Assembly (NCBI GenBank): GCA_033032865.1
Contig: JAWHQI010000079.1
Location: 8,622,501-8,686,500 of the forward strand
Direction: 5' to 3'
DNA: 64,000 nucleotides
Origin: Dactylorhiza incarnata
Taxonomy: Eukaryota; Streptophyta; Magnoliopsida; Asparagales; Orchidaceae
The notes under the pieces are model-generated. The model was not told the DNA's origin and did not search any database. It saw nothing but the letters and a program-made list of their open reading frames with translations. This document shows positions 35,516 through 46,263 of this stretch, piece by piece (position 1 is the stretch's first letter; every line of letters begins with the position of its first letter). The translations under genes and the position numbers were made by a program.

Positions 35516-37067
35516 TGTTGGGATCATTGCTCACAATGTCCTAGATTTGGAGAAGTCCATTTCTAAGTCAAAGATATATCTCAGAATGTATTTGATATAC
35601 TCTCTAGAATCAATGTGCAGGAGATCAGGTCAGGCAAAATGTTCATGGAATTTATTCAAGTTCAGAAGCGTCGAGACATCATACATCGCTCGACGCCTGT
35701 GACCCAGAAGCGTTGACTCATGTCTACTACTCAAATAGACAAGGTCGCCGCTGAAGTTCTGAGACCAAGTTCGGAAGCGTCGAGCCGAGGTGCATTGCTC
35801 GACGCCTTGGAAAGAGAAGTGTCGACTTAACTTCAGTCAGCTCAGCACCAACTAGAAGTTCTGAGTTCAAGTTAGAAAGCGTCGAGCCAAGTTATATTGC
35901 TCGACGCCTTGGAATGAGAAGTGTTGACTTAACTCTTATCTGCCCAGCATCATTCAGAAGTGTAGAGATATGAAGACAGAGTTAAAAGGCGTCGACTGAG
36001 TGATGATTACTCATCGCCTGAGAAGGAGGAGCCGAGAGCTTCAGTCTAAGGAGTATACGTCGAGTGTTGCTCGACGCCTAATTGAGAAAGTGTTGACAAA
36101 GACAATAAGCGCTCAACGCCTCTTCTACAGATAGTCTGAACTGAGGAATTTCTTCTACAGCTGGCTGAGCTTCTGTTTCTGATAAAGACCGTTGAAAACA
36201 TAACGTCATGCTGACGTGGAGGATCGTAACTGTAATTGCAGATGGCGGGCTATAAATAGAAGGCATGACCTAAGGGTTATGTAGCTAAGCATTAAAGCAG
36301 TGAAGAAAAGTTTTAAAAGCTATTATCGTTTTCGAGTAAAAGTTTGAGAAAGATTTCTGAGAAGTCATCTTCCCTTTCAGAACCAATCTGATTTGAAGAA
36401 TTCATTCAGCAATCTGGTGCTGATATCTTTTTCTGAAAGGAGGAGGTCAAGAAGGAAGAATCTGTCTTCCTAAGAAGAAGAACAGTCATCACAGCCTGTC
36501 GAATCAAGAAGATCATTTGCTGCTGCTGTTCTATTGAAGGTTTTTGTCTGATCATTCAGGAAGATCAAGAAGGCTCAACAATTGCAAACCTGAGTCTAAG
36601 TATTTGTTACTTTCTTTCTAAATTTCTGTAGGATCTGAGTTGTCAGATCTGAGTGTAGGATCTGTCAAGGATCTGAGTTGTAAGATCAGGTGTGATCTGA
36701 GTTGTAGGATTCAGGGGTGAATCTGAGTTGTAAGCCTAGTTATAAAGGCTGAGGTAGGATCTGTGTGATCTGAGATTGTAAGATCCTTTGGTGATCTGAG
36801 CTGTAAGACCTGTTTGTGGTCTGAGATCTGGAGGAGTTATAAACCCTATCTAGTACACTACTAGAAGGGTAGAAGGGGGAAAGTGGATTACCCAAGATAA
36901 GGGGAACCACTATAAAAATCTGTGTGTTCTTTTCTGTGGTGTTATTTTTCTTGAAAGCTCTGATCAGATTTATCTAGGTTATGTTCAAGAACTGCAATAA
37001 ATTTAAATAACCTATTCACCCCCCCCCCCCCTCTAGGTGATTAGCTACCCTTAAATTAAGTCTTTCA
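35516..37067 (+). repeat. 3' LTR of S
   Basis: Near-identical to 25015-26564, with about nine substitutions by eye (for example near 35750, 35916, 36033, 36057, 36518 and 36543-36561). The C-tract is longer by two. Confidence 0.95.
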
Positions 37068-37072
37068 GAGGT
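37068..37072 (+). other. Target site duplication, right copy (GAGGT)
   Basis: Second copy of the pentamer at 25010-25014. Confidence 0.95.
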
Positions 37073-37119
37073 CTACTTATTCCCTGCCCCTCATAGAAAG
37101 CAAGGTCACAGAGTACCAT
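37073..37119 (-). pseudogene. Gag of H, first codons
   Basis: N-terminal piece of the H gag, starting with the ATG at 37119-37117, downstream (minus sense) of the H PBS. It ends in GISR at the insertion point, and PPLF follows at 25009 on the far side of S. Confidence 0.8.
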
Positions 37120-37154
37120 TATTCCTGGTTGTTAGACCGAATTTGAATAACCTA

Positions 37155-37166
37155 GCTCTGATACCA
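37155..37166 (-). other. Primer-binding site of H
   Basis: Minus strand TGGTATCAGAGC next to TGTTGGATCTGTAGG (37169-37183), the first bases of H's 5' LTR as seen on the plus strand. Confidence 0.85.
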
Positions 37167-37192
37167 CTTGTTGGATCTGTAGGCGTTGATAT

Positions 37193-37204
37193 GCTTTGAT
37201 ACCA
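37193..37204 (-). other. Primer-binding site beside the K LTR
   Basis: Minus TGGTATCAAAGC, two bases outside the LTR end CTTTCA (37207). Its position next to the LTR that also borders a polypurine tract on its other side is anomalous. Confidence 0.75.
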
Positions 37205-37206
37205 AT

Positions 37207-39005
37207 TGAAAGTGAGGTTAGATCTTAGATTTACTCTAGAGGGGGAGTGAATAGAGTATTAAAAACTTTTTGCTTAATTTTATAGCGGAATTAAAATAGT
37301 GTTACTTATATGTATATGCAGAGTAAGTTATAAAATAAAATAAAAACAAAGCACACAGCACAGCACAGAAAATAATCACAACACAGAGGACACAAGGATT
37401 TTTATAGTAGTTCCCCAATAAACCTGGGTACGTCTACTCTTCTACCACACTTGGTAGGATTCCACTCGGTTTTTGATCAGGTGCCCTATCACCAAGGGGT
37501 TTTTGATCAGGTGTCCACACACCAAGTGAGTTTTCGATCAGGTGCTCTAACCAAACCACAGGTTTTTGTTCATGTGCCCTGTCACCAAGGAGTTACCTTT
37601 TGAAGGGAGTTAAAACCATGTACAAGATGGGATAAAGAGAGGGTTATATGTTCTTCTCTGTAAATATTCTGAGAGAAGACTCTAGTGGAATGTTGTTGTA
37701 AAGCTCCTCTGTCTGGTTGAAAATGTTTGACAGTAGATGGCTGGAGCTTTCTCTTGAATGTACTGATCTTCCTGTAGCTGATGAATCTGAGAGAATAAGT
37801 TCTTCAGATTATTGTTGCTCTTTGAAGATCTGATCTTGGAGCAGAAATACTGAGAGAAGATGTTGATGTTCTCAGTGAATGAAATTGCTGCTTGAGGAAG
37901 ATGAAGACTGAAAACTTTTTCAGTATTTTCCTTTCTTCTTCCTCTTGACTGTATATCCTTCTTCTTTCTTTTTTTTGTATATCTATTTTGTAATATTTGA
38001 TCTGAAAATGTGTAACTTCTTCCTTATTCTTTTGATAATGTATCTCTGATTTGAAATCAAATCATTTAATTAACGAATATAATATTCTGAAAAGATCTTC
38101 TTGGAACTGTATCCATTAATACTTTTCCTTTTCCATGAAAGTGTCCTTTTCCAAGAATATGTCAACGTCCTCTTTACGAAATAGGAGTATAAAATAAAAG
38201 GAAATATAATATCCTTACTTATTTGGAAGAATAGAGCCGTTACTGATGAGAGATATGAGTTCAGAGAATGAAATAAAAATAATCCTTCTGAAATTCTGAA
38301 CTGAAATAAGAATTCATCGATCTGAACAAATTTCATCGAACACAATGTTGAGTTCGTCGATCTCAAGCTGAATCTGGCTGGAAGAGTTGAATTAGTTGAA
38401 CTGAGAAGAACTTTCATCGATCTGAAGGTTGAGTTCGTCGAATTGAACATCTGATACTGATTCGTCGAACACAGACTGGAGTTCGTCGATCTGAAGATTG
38501 AGTTCGTCGAACTTAAGAATTCGTCGACCACTGAGCCGCTGAATAAAATCTTCGATCGCTGAACTGAGCAAATTTGTCGGCCACTGAAACTGGATAATTT
38601 CATCGACCGCTGAGACTGAATAATTTCGTCGACCGCTGAGACTGGATAATTTCGTCGACCGTTGAGACTGGATAATTTTGTCGACCGCTGAACCACTGAG
38701 ACGCTGAGATTGAAGCAAGCCGTTCGTCGAGCGCAGAATATAAGACATTTGTCGAACGCAGAATATAAGTCATTAGTCAAACGCAGAGAGCAATTCGTCG
38801 AACGCAGAGCCTTGCCAAGTTCGTCAAACACAGGAGCATGTCGTTCGTTGAACGCAGGGTAGAGTTCGTCGAACGTAGAAAACTTGTCTTTTCTTAAGTT
38901 CTATCAGCCTAAACTCTTGACCCATAGACTATACATTGGGGTCAATTTGATCCTAGTAAACAGATAGTGATCCTAGCCCAAATCAGTAATAGGGTTGTTC
39001 CAACA
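37207..39005 (-). repeat. Complete LTR of K
   Basis: Plus strand TGAAAGTGAGG...TTCCAACA, about 1.8 kb. The conserved GGGGGAGTGAATAGAG tract lies near the low end. Repeats of GTTTTTGATCAGGTG.CC occur in the leader (37468-37585). Polypurine tract on the high side. Confidence 0.8.
38320..38875 (-). repeat. Tag array, K LTR (TTCGTCGAAC/TCGTCGACCGCTGA type)
   Basis: Over twenty TCGTCGA cores, in two subtypes: GTTCGTCGAAC and TTTCGTCGACCGCTGAGACTGG. The same core occurs in K's second LTR copy and in its spacer (40173-40303). Confidence 0.85.
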
Positions 39006-40322
39006 ATCTCCCCCTATTGGGGTTAGGACACTATTTGACAAAATTTGAATAATAAAACAAATAACAAAACAATAGAGCATGTACATCTGATAGATTTTAA
39101 ATATTTCATCAGATATGAAATATGATACTCTGAGTTCTGAAATTTACATTGAAAATAAAACTAATAAAAAGAACCTTTGATTTTCTCTGAATTCTGATAT
39201 TTTCTTCATATTGTGCTTCACCAATGCTCTGGATGCTGAATGAAGGAAGCATGGTTATGTGCACATAAATCAAAATGGATTCTTGGGTCTGCCCTCTCTG
39301 ATGTCTTTGGCTTTGATTTGAGGGCATGATTCCGCAGCAAACGCGATGGTATAGGGGGCCACTATTTCAGTGGTACTCTGTGAGCAGCCACTTTGTGCAT
39401 TTATTGTCAAAGGTTAGGTCTTTCTCCTCTGAGAGAAGCCACTTTGTGCATAGTGCCAAAGGTTAGGTCTGTTTCCAATCTTCCCCTGCCCATACCCCCA
39501 ATGATTGGGGACTATATGGGTTCTGTTGTTGTTGTTGTTGTCTGATATTTTCTTCAGCTTTCTGAATTGATTGTCTGAACTGTATCTGCTATATATGAAT
39601 TTGATATATGAGCTATATCTGCTATTTTCAGCTTTCTGAATTTGTTGATCTGAACTGTAGCTTTATAATCTGAATATGCTGTGCTACTAATCTGAATTTG
39701 AATCTGTCATAACTGAATCTGCAACATCTCCCCCTAAATCTGCAATCTGTTGTGAGCTTTATCAAGAACTGAAAACATGCTTCTTCATACATCATTTTCT
39801 CTTGATAAAACAACTCCCCCTATCATAAGGAGTTTCTTCAAAACATCTCCCCCTAACAAAAAGGAGTTTCTTCTTCAGCTTTCTCCCCCTGCCTAGTTCA
39901 TAGAACATCTCCCCCTAAGCAAAAACTGCATCATATGGAGCTTCTTCATAGAACTTCTCCCCCTACCTAGTTTTAGGAAGACCTGGAGCTAGGCCCATAG
40001 AAGAAGGGACATTAGATGGAGGTAGGGAAGGATGCAATCTTTATATTGCTATTTTTCCTGCAAAAGAAAATAGAGATCAAGTGCAAAGGAACTGGAGAGA
40101 GAAGCCATTTCTGTAGGCATTCACTTAAAATGAAAAAGATTTGATTATAATGAAAGGTACAGAAACAAAAAGCTTCATCAAAACTGGGTTCGATGAAAAA
40201 TGAGTTTTCGTCGATCTCAGTTCGACGAACTTGATGACTTCATCGATCTTCGTTCGACGAAAAACTAGATTTCGTCGATCTTAGTTCGATGAAGAATGGG
40301 ATAAGTAGAAAACTTATTTTTT
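39006..40322 (-). other. Spacer of K: polypurine tracts and tag cluster
   Basis: The minus-strand polypurine tract AGGGGGAGAT (39006-39015) borders the LTR. 39724-39970 contains at least five more TCTCCCCCT copies. A 130-bp cluster at 40173-40303 repeats TTCGTCGAT/GTTCGACGAA, the K LTR tag, right after the pol stop. No ORF is credible. Confidence 0.75.
39193..39556 (+). mobile_element. SINE-like retroposon with 16-bp target duplication
   Basis: A 332-bp insert (39209-39540) is flanked by perfect copies of TCTGATATTTTCTTCA (39193-39208 and 39541-39556). It ends in GGACTATATGGGTTCTG and a (GTT)5 tail, as in Au/TS-type plant SINEs. A ~60-bp unit (GCCACTTTGTGCAT...CAAAGGTTAGGTCT) is duplicated inside. 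I do not see a confident pol III B box, so the tRNA-derived head may be missing or diverged. Confidence 0.7.
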
Positions 40323-42331
40323 TTAGATTGAATCTCCATCTATCATTCCTAGCTGATTTATAAAGAAGATGTGTTTCTTTTCATCCAATGGCTTGGTGAA
40401 AATATCAGCTCTTTGTAAGTTAGTAGGAATGAATTCTAGGCAAATTTTATTTTTATCCACATTATCTCTGATAAAGTGGTGCCTAATTTCTATGTGTTTA
40501 CTCCTACTATGGAGAACTGGATTTTGTGCTATAGATATTGCACTTGTATTGTCACAAAATATAATTGAATTATTTAAGTTGACACCATAGTCTAAGAGCT
40601 AATTTTGTATCCACAATATCTGTGAGCAGCAACTGCCTGCAGCTATGTATTCAGCTTCAGCTGTTGATGTGGACACAGATGTCTGTTTCTTACAAAACCA
40701 AAACACAAGCCTATCACCAAGAAACTGGCAAGTTCCTGATGTGCTTTTCCTGTCTACTCTACATCCAGCATAATCAGAATCTGAGAATCCAGTTAAATCA
40801 AATTCTGATGTTGTTGGATACCAGAGTCCTAGATTAGGACAACCCTTTATATATCACAAAATTCTTTTTAACAAAATTAGGTGAGATTCTTTGGGGTTAA
40901 CTTGGAACCAAGCACAAATATAGGTAGCAAACATTATACCAGGCCTACTTGCTGTTAAATAAAGTAATGAACCAACAATTACTCTATATACTTTCTGATC
41001 AACAGGTTTCCCTGATTCATCAGTATCAACAATAGCATTTGAGGGCATGGGTGTTTTTATTGTGGAAGCATCAGACATACCAAACCTTTTCACTAATTCC
41101 TTAGCATACTTGGATTGTGATATCAATATGCCATTGGGAGATTGCTTCACTTGAAGACCAAGGAAGTATGATAATTCACCCATACTACTCATTTTATATT
41201 TAGATTGCATTAGATTAGAAAATCTTTTGCATAAATTTGAATCAGTAGAGCCAAAAATAATATCATCTACATATATTTGAACTAGTAAAGTTTGATTTTT
41301 ATGTATCCTAGAAAATAGGGTTTTATCAACAATGCCTCTACAGAAATTGTTCTCCAAAAGAAAATTTGCTAAGGTCTCATACCATGCTCTGGGAGCTTGT
41401 TTGAAACCATAGAGAGCTTTATTAAGCTAAAATACATAGGAGGAGCGAGTTGAAGAGATGAAACCTGGTGGTTGTTCCACATATACTTCTTCTTTGATGT
41501 CTCCATTCAAAAATGCACTCTTCACATCCATCTGATATACCTTGAATTTCTTGAATGCAGCAAAGGCCAGAAAAATCCTGATAGCTTCAAGTCTTCCAAC
41601 AGGAGCAAAGGTCTGATCATAGTCAATTCCTTCTTCCTGTGAATATCCTTGGGCTACCAATCTTGCTTTGTTTCTCACTATGTTGCCTTGATCATATAGC
41701 TTGTTCCTGAAGACCCATTTGGTGCCAATAACTAGATGGCCTTTTGGTCTTCGAACCAAATCCCATACCTTGTTCCTTTCAAATTGATTGAGCTCCTCTT
41801 GCATTGCAAGAATCCAATTTGGATCTTGTTCTGCAACTTTTATGGATTGAGGTTCAATCTGGGATAGCAAATAAGTGTGCATCAGATTTTGGTGTAGTTA
41901 ATGACGTGTTTGAACACCTGCTGAAATATCACCAATGACTTGTGATATTGGATGATCTCTAACTGTGATGTGATCAACAGTTGGAGTTGGTTTAGCAATA
42001 GTATCCACTTGGGGAATTTGATCAGCTGTCATTTGATTTGAATTGTCAGCAAGATCAAGATTTTCCTCTTCTTCATTGTCTTCAAGATTTTTAATTGATG
42101 GAAGTAGTGATTCTTCTTTTTGTAGATCTAGTCCATTTAGCTCTTTACATAGAGTTGGTACCTGCAAGGTATTTTTGGTAGAGGTGGTGTTCCTCTCCTC
42201 AATTAACATGTTAGTCTCATCAAAAGATACATGCATGGACTCTTCTATCTTAAGAGTAGATTTATTGTAAACTCTATATGCCTTACTAGAAAGAGAATAT
42301 CAAAAAAATATGCCTTCAGCAGCTTTTGCTG
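40323..42331 (-). pseudogene. Pol C-terminal half of copia element K
   Basis: Starts at the deletion point inside the integrase C-terminus (YSLSSKAYRVYNKS; SMHVSFDETN), then the linker (41898-42236), RT (41427-41882 and 40854-41357: [39 protein letters not shown]) and RNase H to a stop at 40323 (ending GMIDGDSI). Breaks occur at about 41890, 41426 and 40853. It is closer to S than to H in its YVDD region (GSTDSN versus GATNEE). Confidence 0.8.
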
Positions 42332-43421
42332 TAGGAAGATGAAGACTGAAAAGCTTTTTCTGTATTTCTCTTTCTTCTTCCTCTTGACTTTATATCCTTC
42401 TTCTTTCTTTTTTCTGTATATCTATTTTATAATATTTGATCTGATACTGTGTAACTTCTTCCTTATTCTTTTGATAATGTATCTCTGATTTGAAATCAAA
42501 TCCTTTAATTAAGGAATATAATATTCTGAAAAGATCTTCTTGGAACTGTATCCATTAATACTTTTCCTTTTCCATGAAAGTGTCCTTTTCCAAGAATATA
42601 TCAACGGCCTCTTTACAAAATAGGAGTATAAAATAAAAGGAAATATAATATCCTTACTTATCTGGAAGAATAGAGCCGTTGCTGATGAGAGATCTGAGTT
42701 CAGAGAATGAAATATAAATAATCCTTCTGAAATTCTGAACTGAAATAAGAATTCGTCGATCTGAACAAATTTCGTCGAACACAATGTTGAGTTCGTCGAT
42801 CTCAAGCTGAATCTGGCTGGAAGAGTTGAATTAGTTGAACTGAGAAGAACTTTTGTCGATCTGAAGGTTGAGTTCATCAAACTGAACATCTGATACTGAT
42901 TCGTCGAACACAGACTGGAGTTCGTCGATCTGAAGATTGAGTTCGTCGAACTTAAAAATTCGTCAACCGCTGAGCCGCTGAATAAAATCGTCGACCGCTG
43001 AACTGAGCAAATTCGTCGACCGCTAAAACTGGATAATTTCGTCGACCGCTCCGCTGAGACTGGATAATTTCGTCGACCGCTGAGACTGAATAATTTCATC
43101 GATCGATGAACCGCTGAGACGCTGAGATTGAAGCAAGACGTTCGTCGAGCGCAGAATGTAAGCCGTTCGTCGAATGCAGAATGTAAGCCAATCGTTGAAC
43201 GCAGAGAGCAATTCGTCGAACGCAGAGCCTTGCCAAGTTCGTCGAACACAGGAGCATGTTGTTAGTCGAAAGCAGGATAGAGTTCGTCGATCGCAGAAAA
43301 CTTGTCTTTTCTTGAGTTCTATCAGCCTAAACTCTTGACCCATAGACTATACATTGGGGTCAACTTGATCCTAGTAAACAGATAGTGATCCTAGCCCAAA
43401 TCAGTAATAGGGTTGTTCCAA
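42332..43421 (-). repeat. Truncated second LTR of K
   Basis: Matches 37893-39005, including the TCGTCGA array (42752-43290). The R-U5 side is deleted. It is fused to pol sequence around a short shared GGAAGATGAAGACTGAAAA. Confidence 0.8.
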
Positions 43422-44556
43422 TAGGGGGTGAATAAGGGATTTAAAATTTTCGAGATTATTTAGAGAAAATAATTCTATGTTGCTACCGCCAGCGGTAGTG
43501 TTACCGCTCGGCGTTAGTTACAGAGAAAATATGTTTAGGTTAAACCAATGAAAATCAGAGAGCACAAATCAGAGATGAAGAAACAAACATATTTTCATTA
43601 ATATTAAAGTGAAATAGTTATGATTACAAAAACTTTTCCCAATGACACTTGGAAAGAGTTGACCAATGAAAACTCTTTTGGTTTTCTATACCGACCCTTC
43701 TCCCAAGGACCGGTTGGCTTTAGCCTATCTCTCCCCAGATAAGGCCTCAAGCAGCTCTAGCCAATCTATAACCAGAAAGGCCTCGAGCACCCCCTAGATC
43801 TACTCCCTAGACCCAGTCGCCAACACGAGGCGAATTTCCCCTAGTCCCCGCAAGGCCCTAGTCGTCGTGTTGCGAATTCCTCTACAGAACAAAAGATAAA
43901 GTAAAAGACATACAAAACAAAAACTAAAAACTCCCTCAAGAGAAGAACTTGATGTCGATGTAGATGCGATCGGATCGGTCTTCAAGTTCTTTGCGTTCAC
44001 GAACATTGACGGGGTTCTTTGGGCTGCTTGGAGAAGGCTCTCACGAGTGCTCTGAATATGTGGCGTCAATTCGTTCTGTAACATCAAGCAACAATGGAGG
44101 AGGAGCGCGTCTTTAAATAAAATTAGCCTCTACCGCCTGCGGTAGTACTACCGCCCCGCGGTAGCCACATTAGGCAATGAACAAGCACACGAATCATGGC
44201 AGATTAGGCAACATTTGAGCACCAAACTTTATGCTTCGACTAGCGCGCCGCGGCAACGCTAACGCTCCGCGATAGCGAGATAACCTTACTTCAGCCAATA
44301 TCTCCTTCCATATTTGCTCCTCAATAATATGCAGACGGGAGGATTCCAAAAGCTACCGCCGTGCGTTAGCCTTAACGCGCCACGATAGTACTTGCCAAAA
44401 TAGCATCCCGTCGACATTCCTTTTTCTCCATTGTTTCCTTCCCGTCAATTGCTTCCATTTATGCTAGCGCCAGCAGTAGTTCTAACGCTCCGCAGTAGAG
44501 CACATCTCTTTTCGTCGAGCGCATCTTCGTCGAACGGCCTCACATTTTGTCGAACC
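43422..44556 (-). repeat. 5' LTR of H, remainder
   Basis: Begins TAGGGGGTGAATAAGGGATTT and follows 16668-17785 closely, including CTACCGCCAGCGGTAG tags and a TATA-like TTTAAATAAAA (about 44113). It stops at about 44556 (CATTTTGTCGAAC), where M-type LTR sequence begins. Confidence 0.8.
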
Positions 44557-45240
44557 CGGCCTAGTCGTCACACGCAAGGTGGTGATTTCACTACCGTTAT
44601 AAGAAAATATGAAAAGATAAAGTAAAAAAACAGAACAAAAGACTCCCTAGATTGAAGAGCGTTGAAGGAGATGTTGAAGATATGCAATGACCATGTCAGA
44701 GTTGAAGCGAGCATCCTTCTTCAAATTTGTCGTTGGAAATCTCCTTCTCACTCTTGTTCTTCAATGGTGGTGTTGGGAGTGCTCTCTGAATTTGGAAGAA
44801 ATGCTCTCTCTGAAGTATAGAATGAAGGCTTGGAATTTATCAATCTTGATCAAATGAAATCAACTCTTTAAATAGGCACGGAAGCTAACGCGCGGCGTTA
44901 AGAGTTAACGCCAGTATTAGTGTTTGTGTATAGAAACCGCTGACATCGTGCGACCGTCGAGAAAATGGCAGTTTGGGGACTCAACGCGTGTGTTAAGTGT
45001 CAACGCTGGCATTGTCAATTAGTAACCAACTATCTGTCATCTCGACGTCAAGATCCGTTGAGAATCCATCCCTATTCGACGAATGTTAATGCCATGCGTT
45101 AACTGCTAACGTGGGGTGTTATCTCACTTTTAAGAGAATCTTCATCACTCAGTATCCTGTTCATAGGATTATTTAACTATATTACCTGCACACTATAAAC
45201 ACAAGCAAGATCAAATACATAGTGTGATTTGTTATTCAAG
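44557..45240 (-). repeat. Partial 3' LTR of M with tag array
   Basis: GTTAACGCC/GCTAACGCG tags (44884-45120: CTAACGCGCGGCGTTAAGAG, AGTTAACGCCAG, TCAACGCTGGCATTG, GCGTTAACTGCTAACG) lie above the minus TATA box CTATTTAAA (44867-44875). GACTCCCTAG and the GCACACTATAAACACAAGCAA end resemble the H LTR. Both termini are missing. Confidence 0.75.
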
Positions 45241-45995
45241 AAAGAATTCAATGTAGTGTAGGTAAACTATTTATGAGATTTAAAATAAATCCTTATACGA
45301 CACAATCATGCAATAAGATTTAAAACACATGTAGATTAACGAAAAAGGTGTATGTGAGAAAATCATTATCAAAGATAAAAACTTTACTCATACTTAGAGG
45401 CATGTAAAAACATATCTACACATGTAATCTACAAGCAAATTCTTTGCACATTTTAAGATATTATTCAAGGCATGATAAAACAAAAATAATGTTTTTAAGA
45501 AACTTGAAGGTTTAAATTAAACATCATAAATAATCTTTAAGCAATATATATAATCATCCTTGAAATAAACATTTAAGCATATATTAATTTTTTGTTTTTA
45601 ATTTTTGAAAGTAAATAACAACAACAAAAAATGATTTATTTTTTAAAATAAATCAAAATACTGCAATAAAATAATACCTAAAATTTTCGATAAGGCAAAA
45701 ATAAAATTGGAGCATAAAGGCAGGCGTTAGCTTCTTAACGCCGAGACAGGTTACTAAATTTTGACTTTTTGAAAAATCTTTTTCATGATTCATTTGTATT
45801 ATAAAGAGACCTTACGGTTGAAATTTCAGACATTATGTAGTTTATTTGAAGGTTCTTTTGGTATATTTTTGTTTTTCTATATTTTTATTGATTTTGAATT
45901 TTTTTTAAAAGAAATGCAAACAAATGTAACAAAGTATATTAGATAATTTTGATAGCTCTTTATAAGGGTTAAAGTGACATTTCTAAGACACCTAA
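45241..45995 (-). other. Spacer of M
   Basis: AT-rich, no ORF. It contains one M-type tag pair (GGCGTTAGCTTCTTAACGCC, 45724-45743) just beyond the pol stop, in the same relative place as the H, K and N spacer tags. Confidence 0.7.
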
Positions 45996-46263
45996 TTATA
46001 ACCTAAGCATGTGAAAATGTGCATCGGGTAGAGGTTTGGTAAAAATGTAGGCAAGTTGTGATTCAGACCCTATAAAGCTAATTTTAACATGTTCCTTCTT
46101 AATATGATCTCTAACAAAATGATGTCGGACATCTATATGTTTAGATCTAGAATGATGTACGGGATTGTTTGTAAGATCTATAGCGCTCTTGTTGTCACAC
46201 TTTAATTCTATGTTCTTTAGATAAATACCAAAGTCAACTAACATTTGGGTCATCCATAAAGCT

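Larger units (their letters stand above)
25015..37067 (+). mobile_element. Complete copia element S (Sirevirus-like), young
   Basis: 12.05-kb plus-strand element with both LTRs (1550 and 1552 bp), PBS, gag, pol, two-part accessory ORF, polypurine tract and perfect GAGGT duplication. By eye about nine substitutions plus a C-tract length change separate the LTRs, so insertion is recent. It lies in the gag of older element H. It is not autonomous now: pol has a frameshift and a nonsense codon, and the accessory ORF is also broken. Confidence 0.95.
37184..43421 (-). mobile_element. Copia element K, internally deleted, within the H LTR
   Basis: Reading minus: partial LTR (43421-42332), pol C-terminal half (to 40323), spacer with a SINE-like insert, polypurine tract, full LTR (39005-37207), then 23 bases containing a second PBS (TGGTATCAAAGC, 37193-37204). 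LTR R-U5, gag, protease and most of integrase are deleted at about 42332. The PBS after the downstream LTR means this LTR was once followed by another internal region. Confidence 0.75.
16642..44556 (-). mobile_element. Copia element H (Sirevirus-like), interrupted by S and K
   Basis: Minus-strand element whose parts are 3' LTR 16642-18304, spacer, pol 20409-23401, gag 23441-25009 plus 37073-37119, PBS 37155-37166, and 5' LTR 37169-37183 plus 43422-44556. S is inserted in gag and K in the 5' LTR. The 5' LTR is fused at about 44557 to the LTR of element M. All genes carry stops. Confidence 0.8.
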
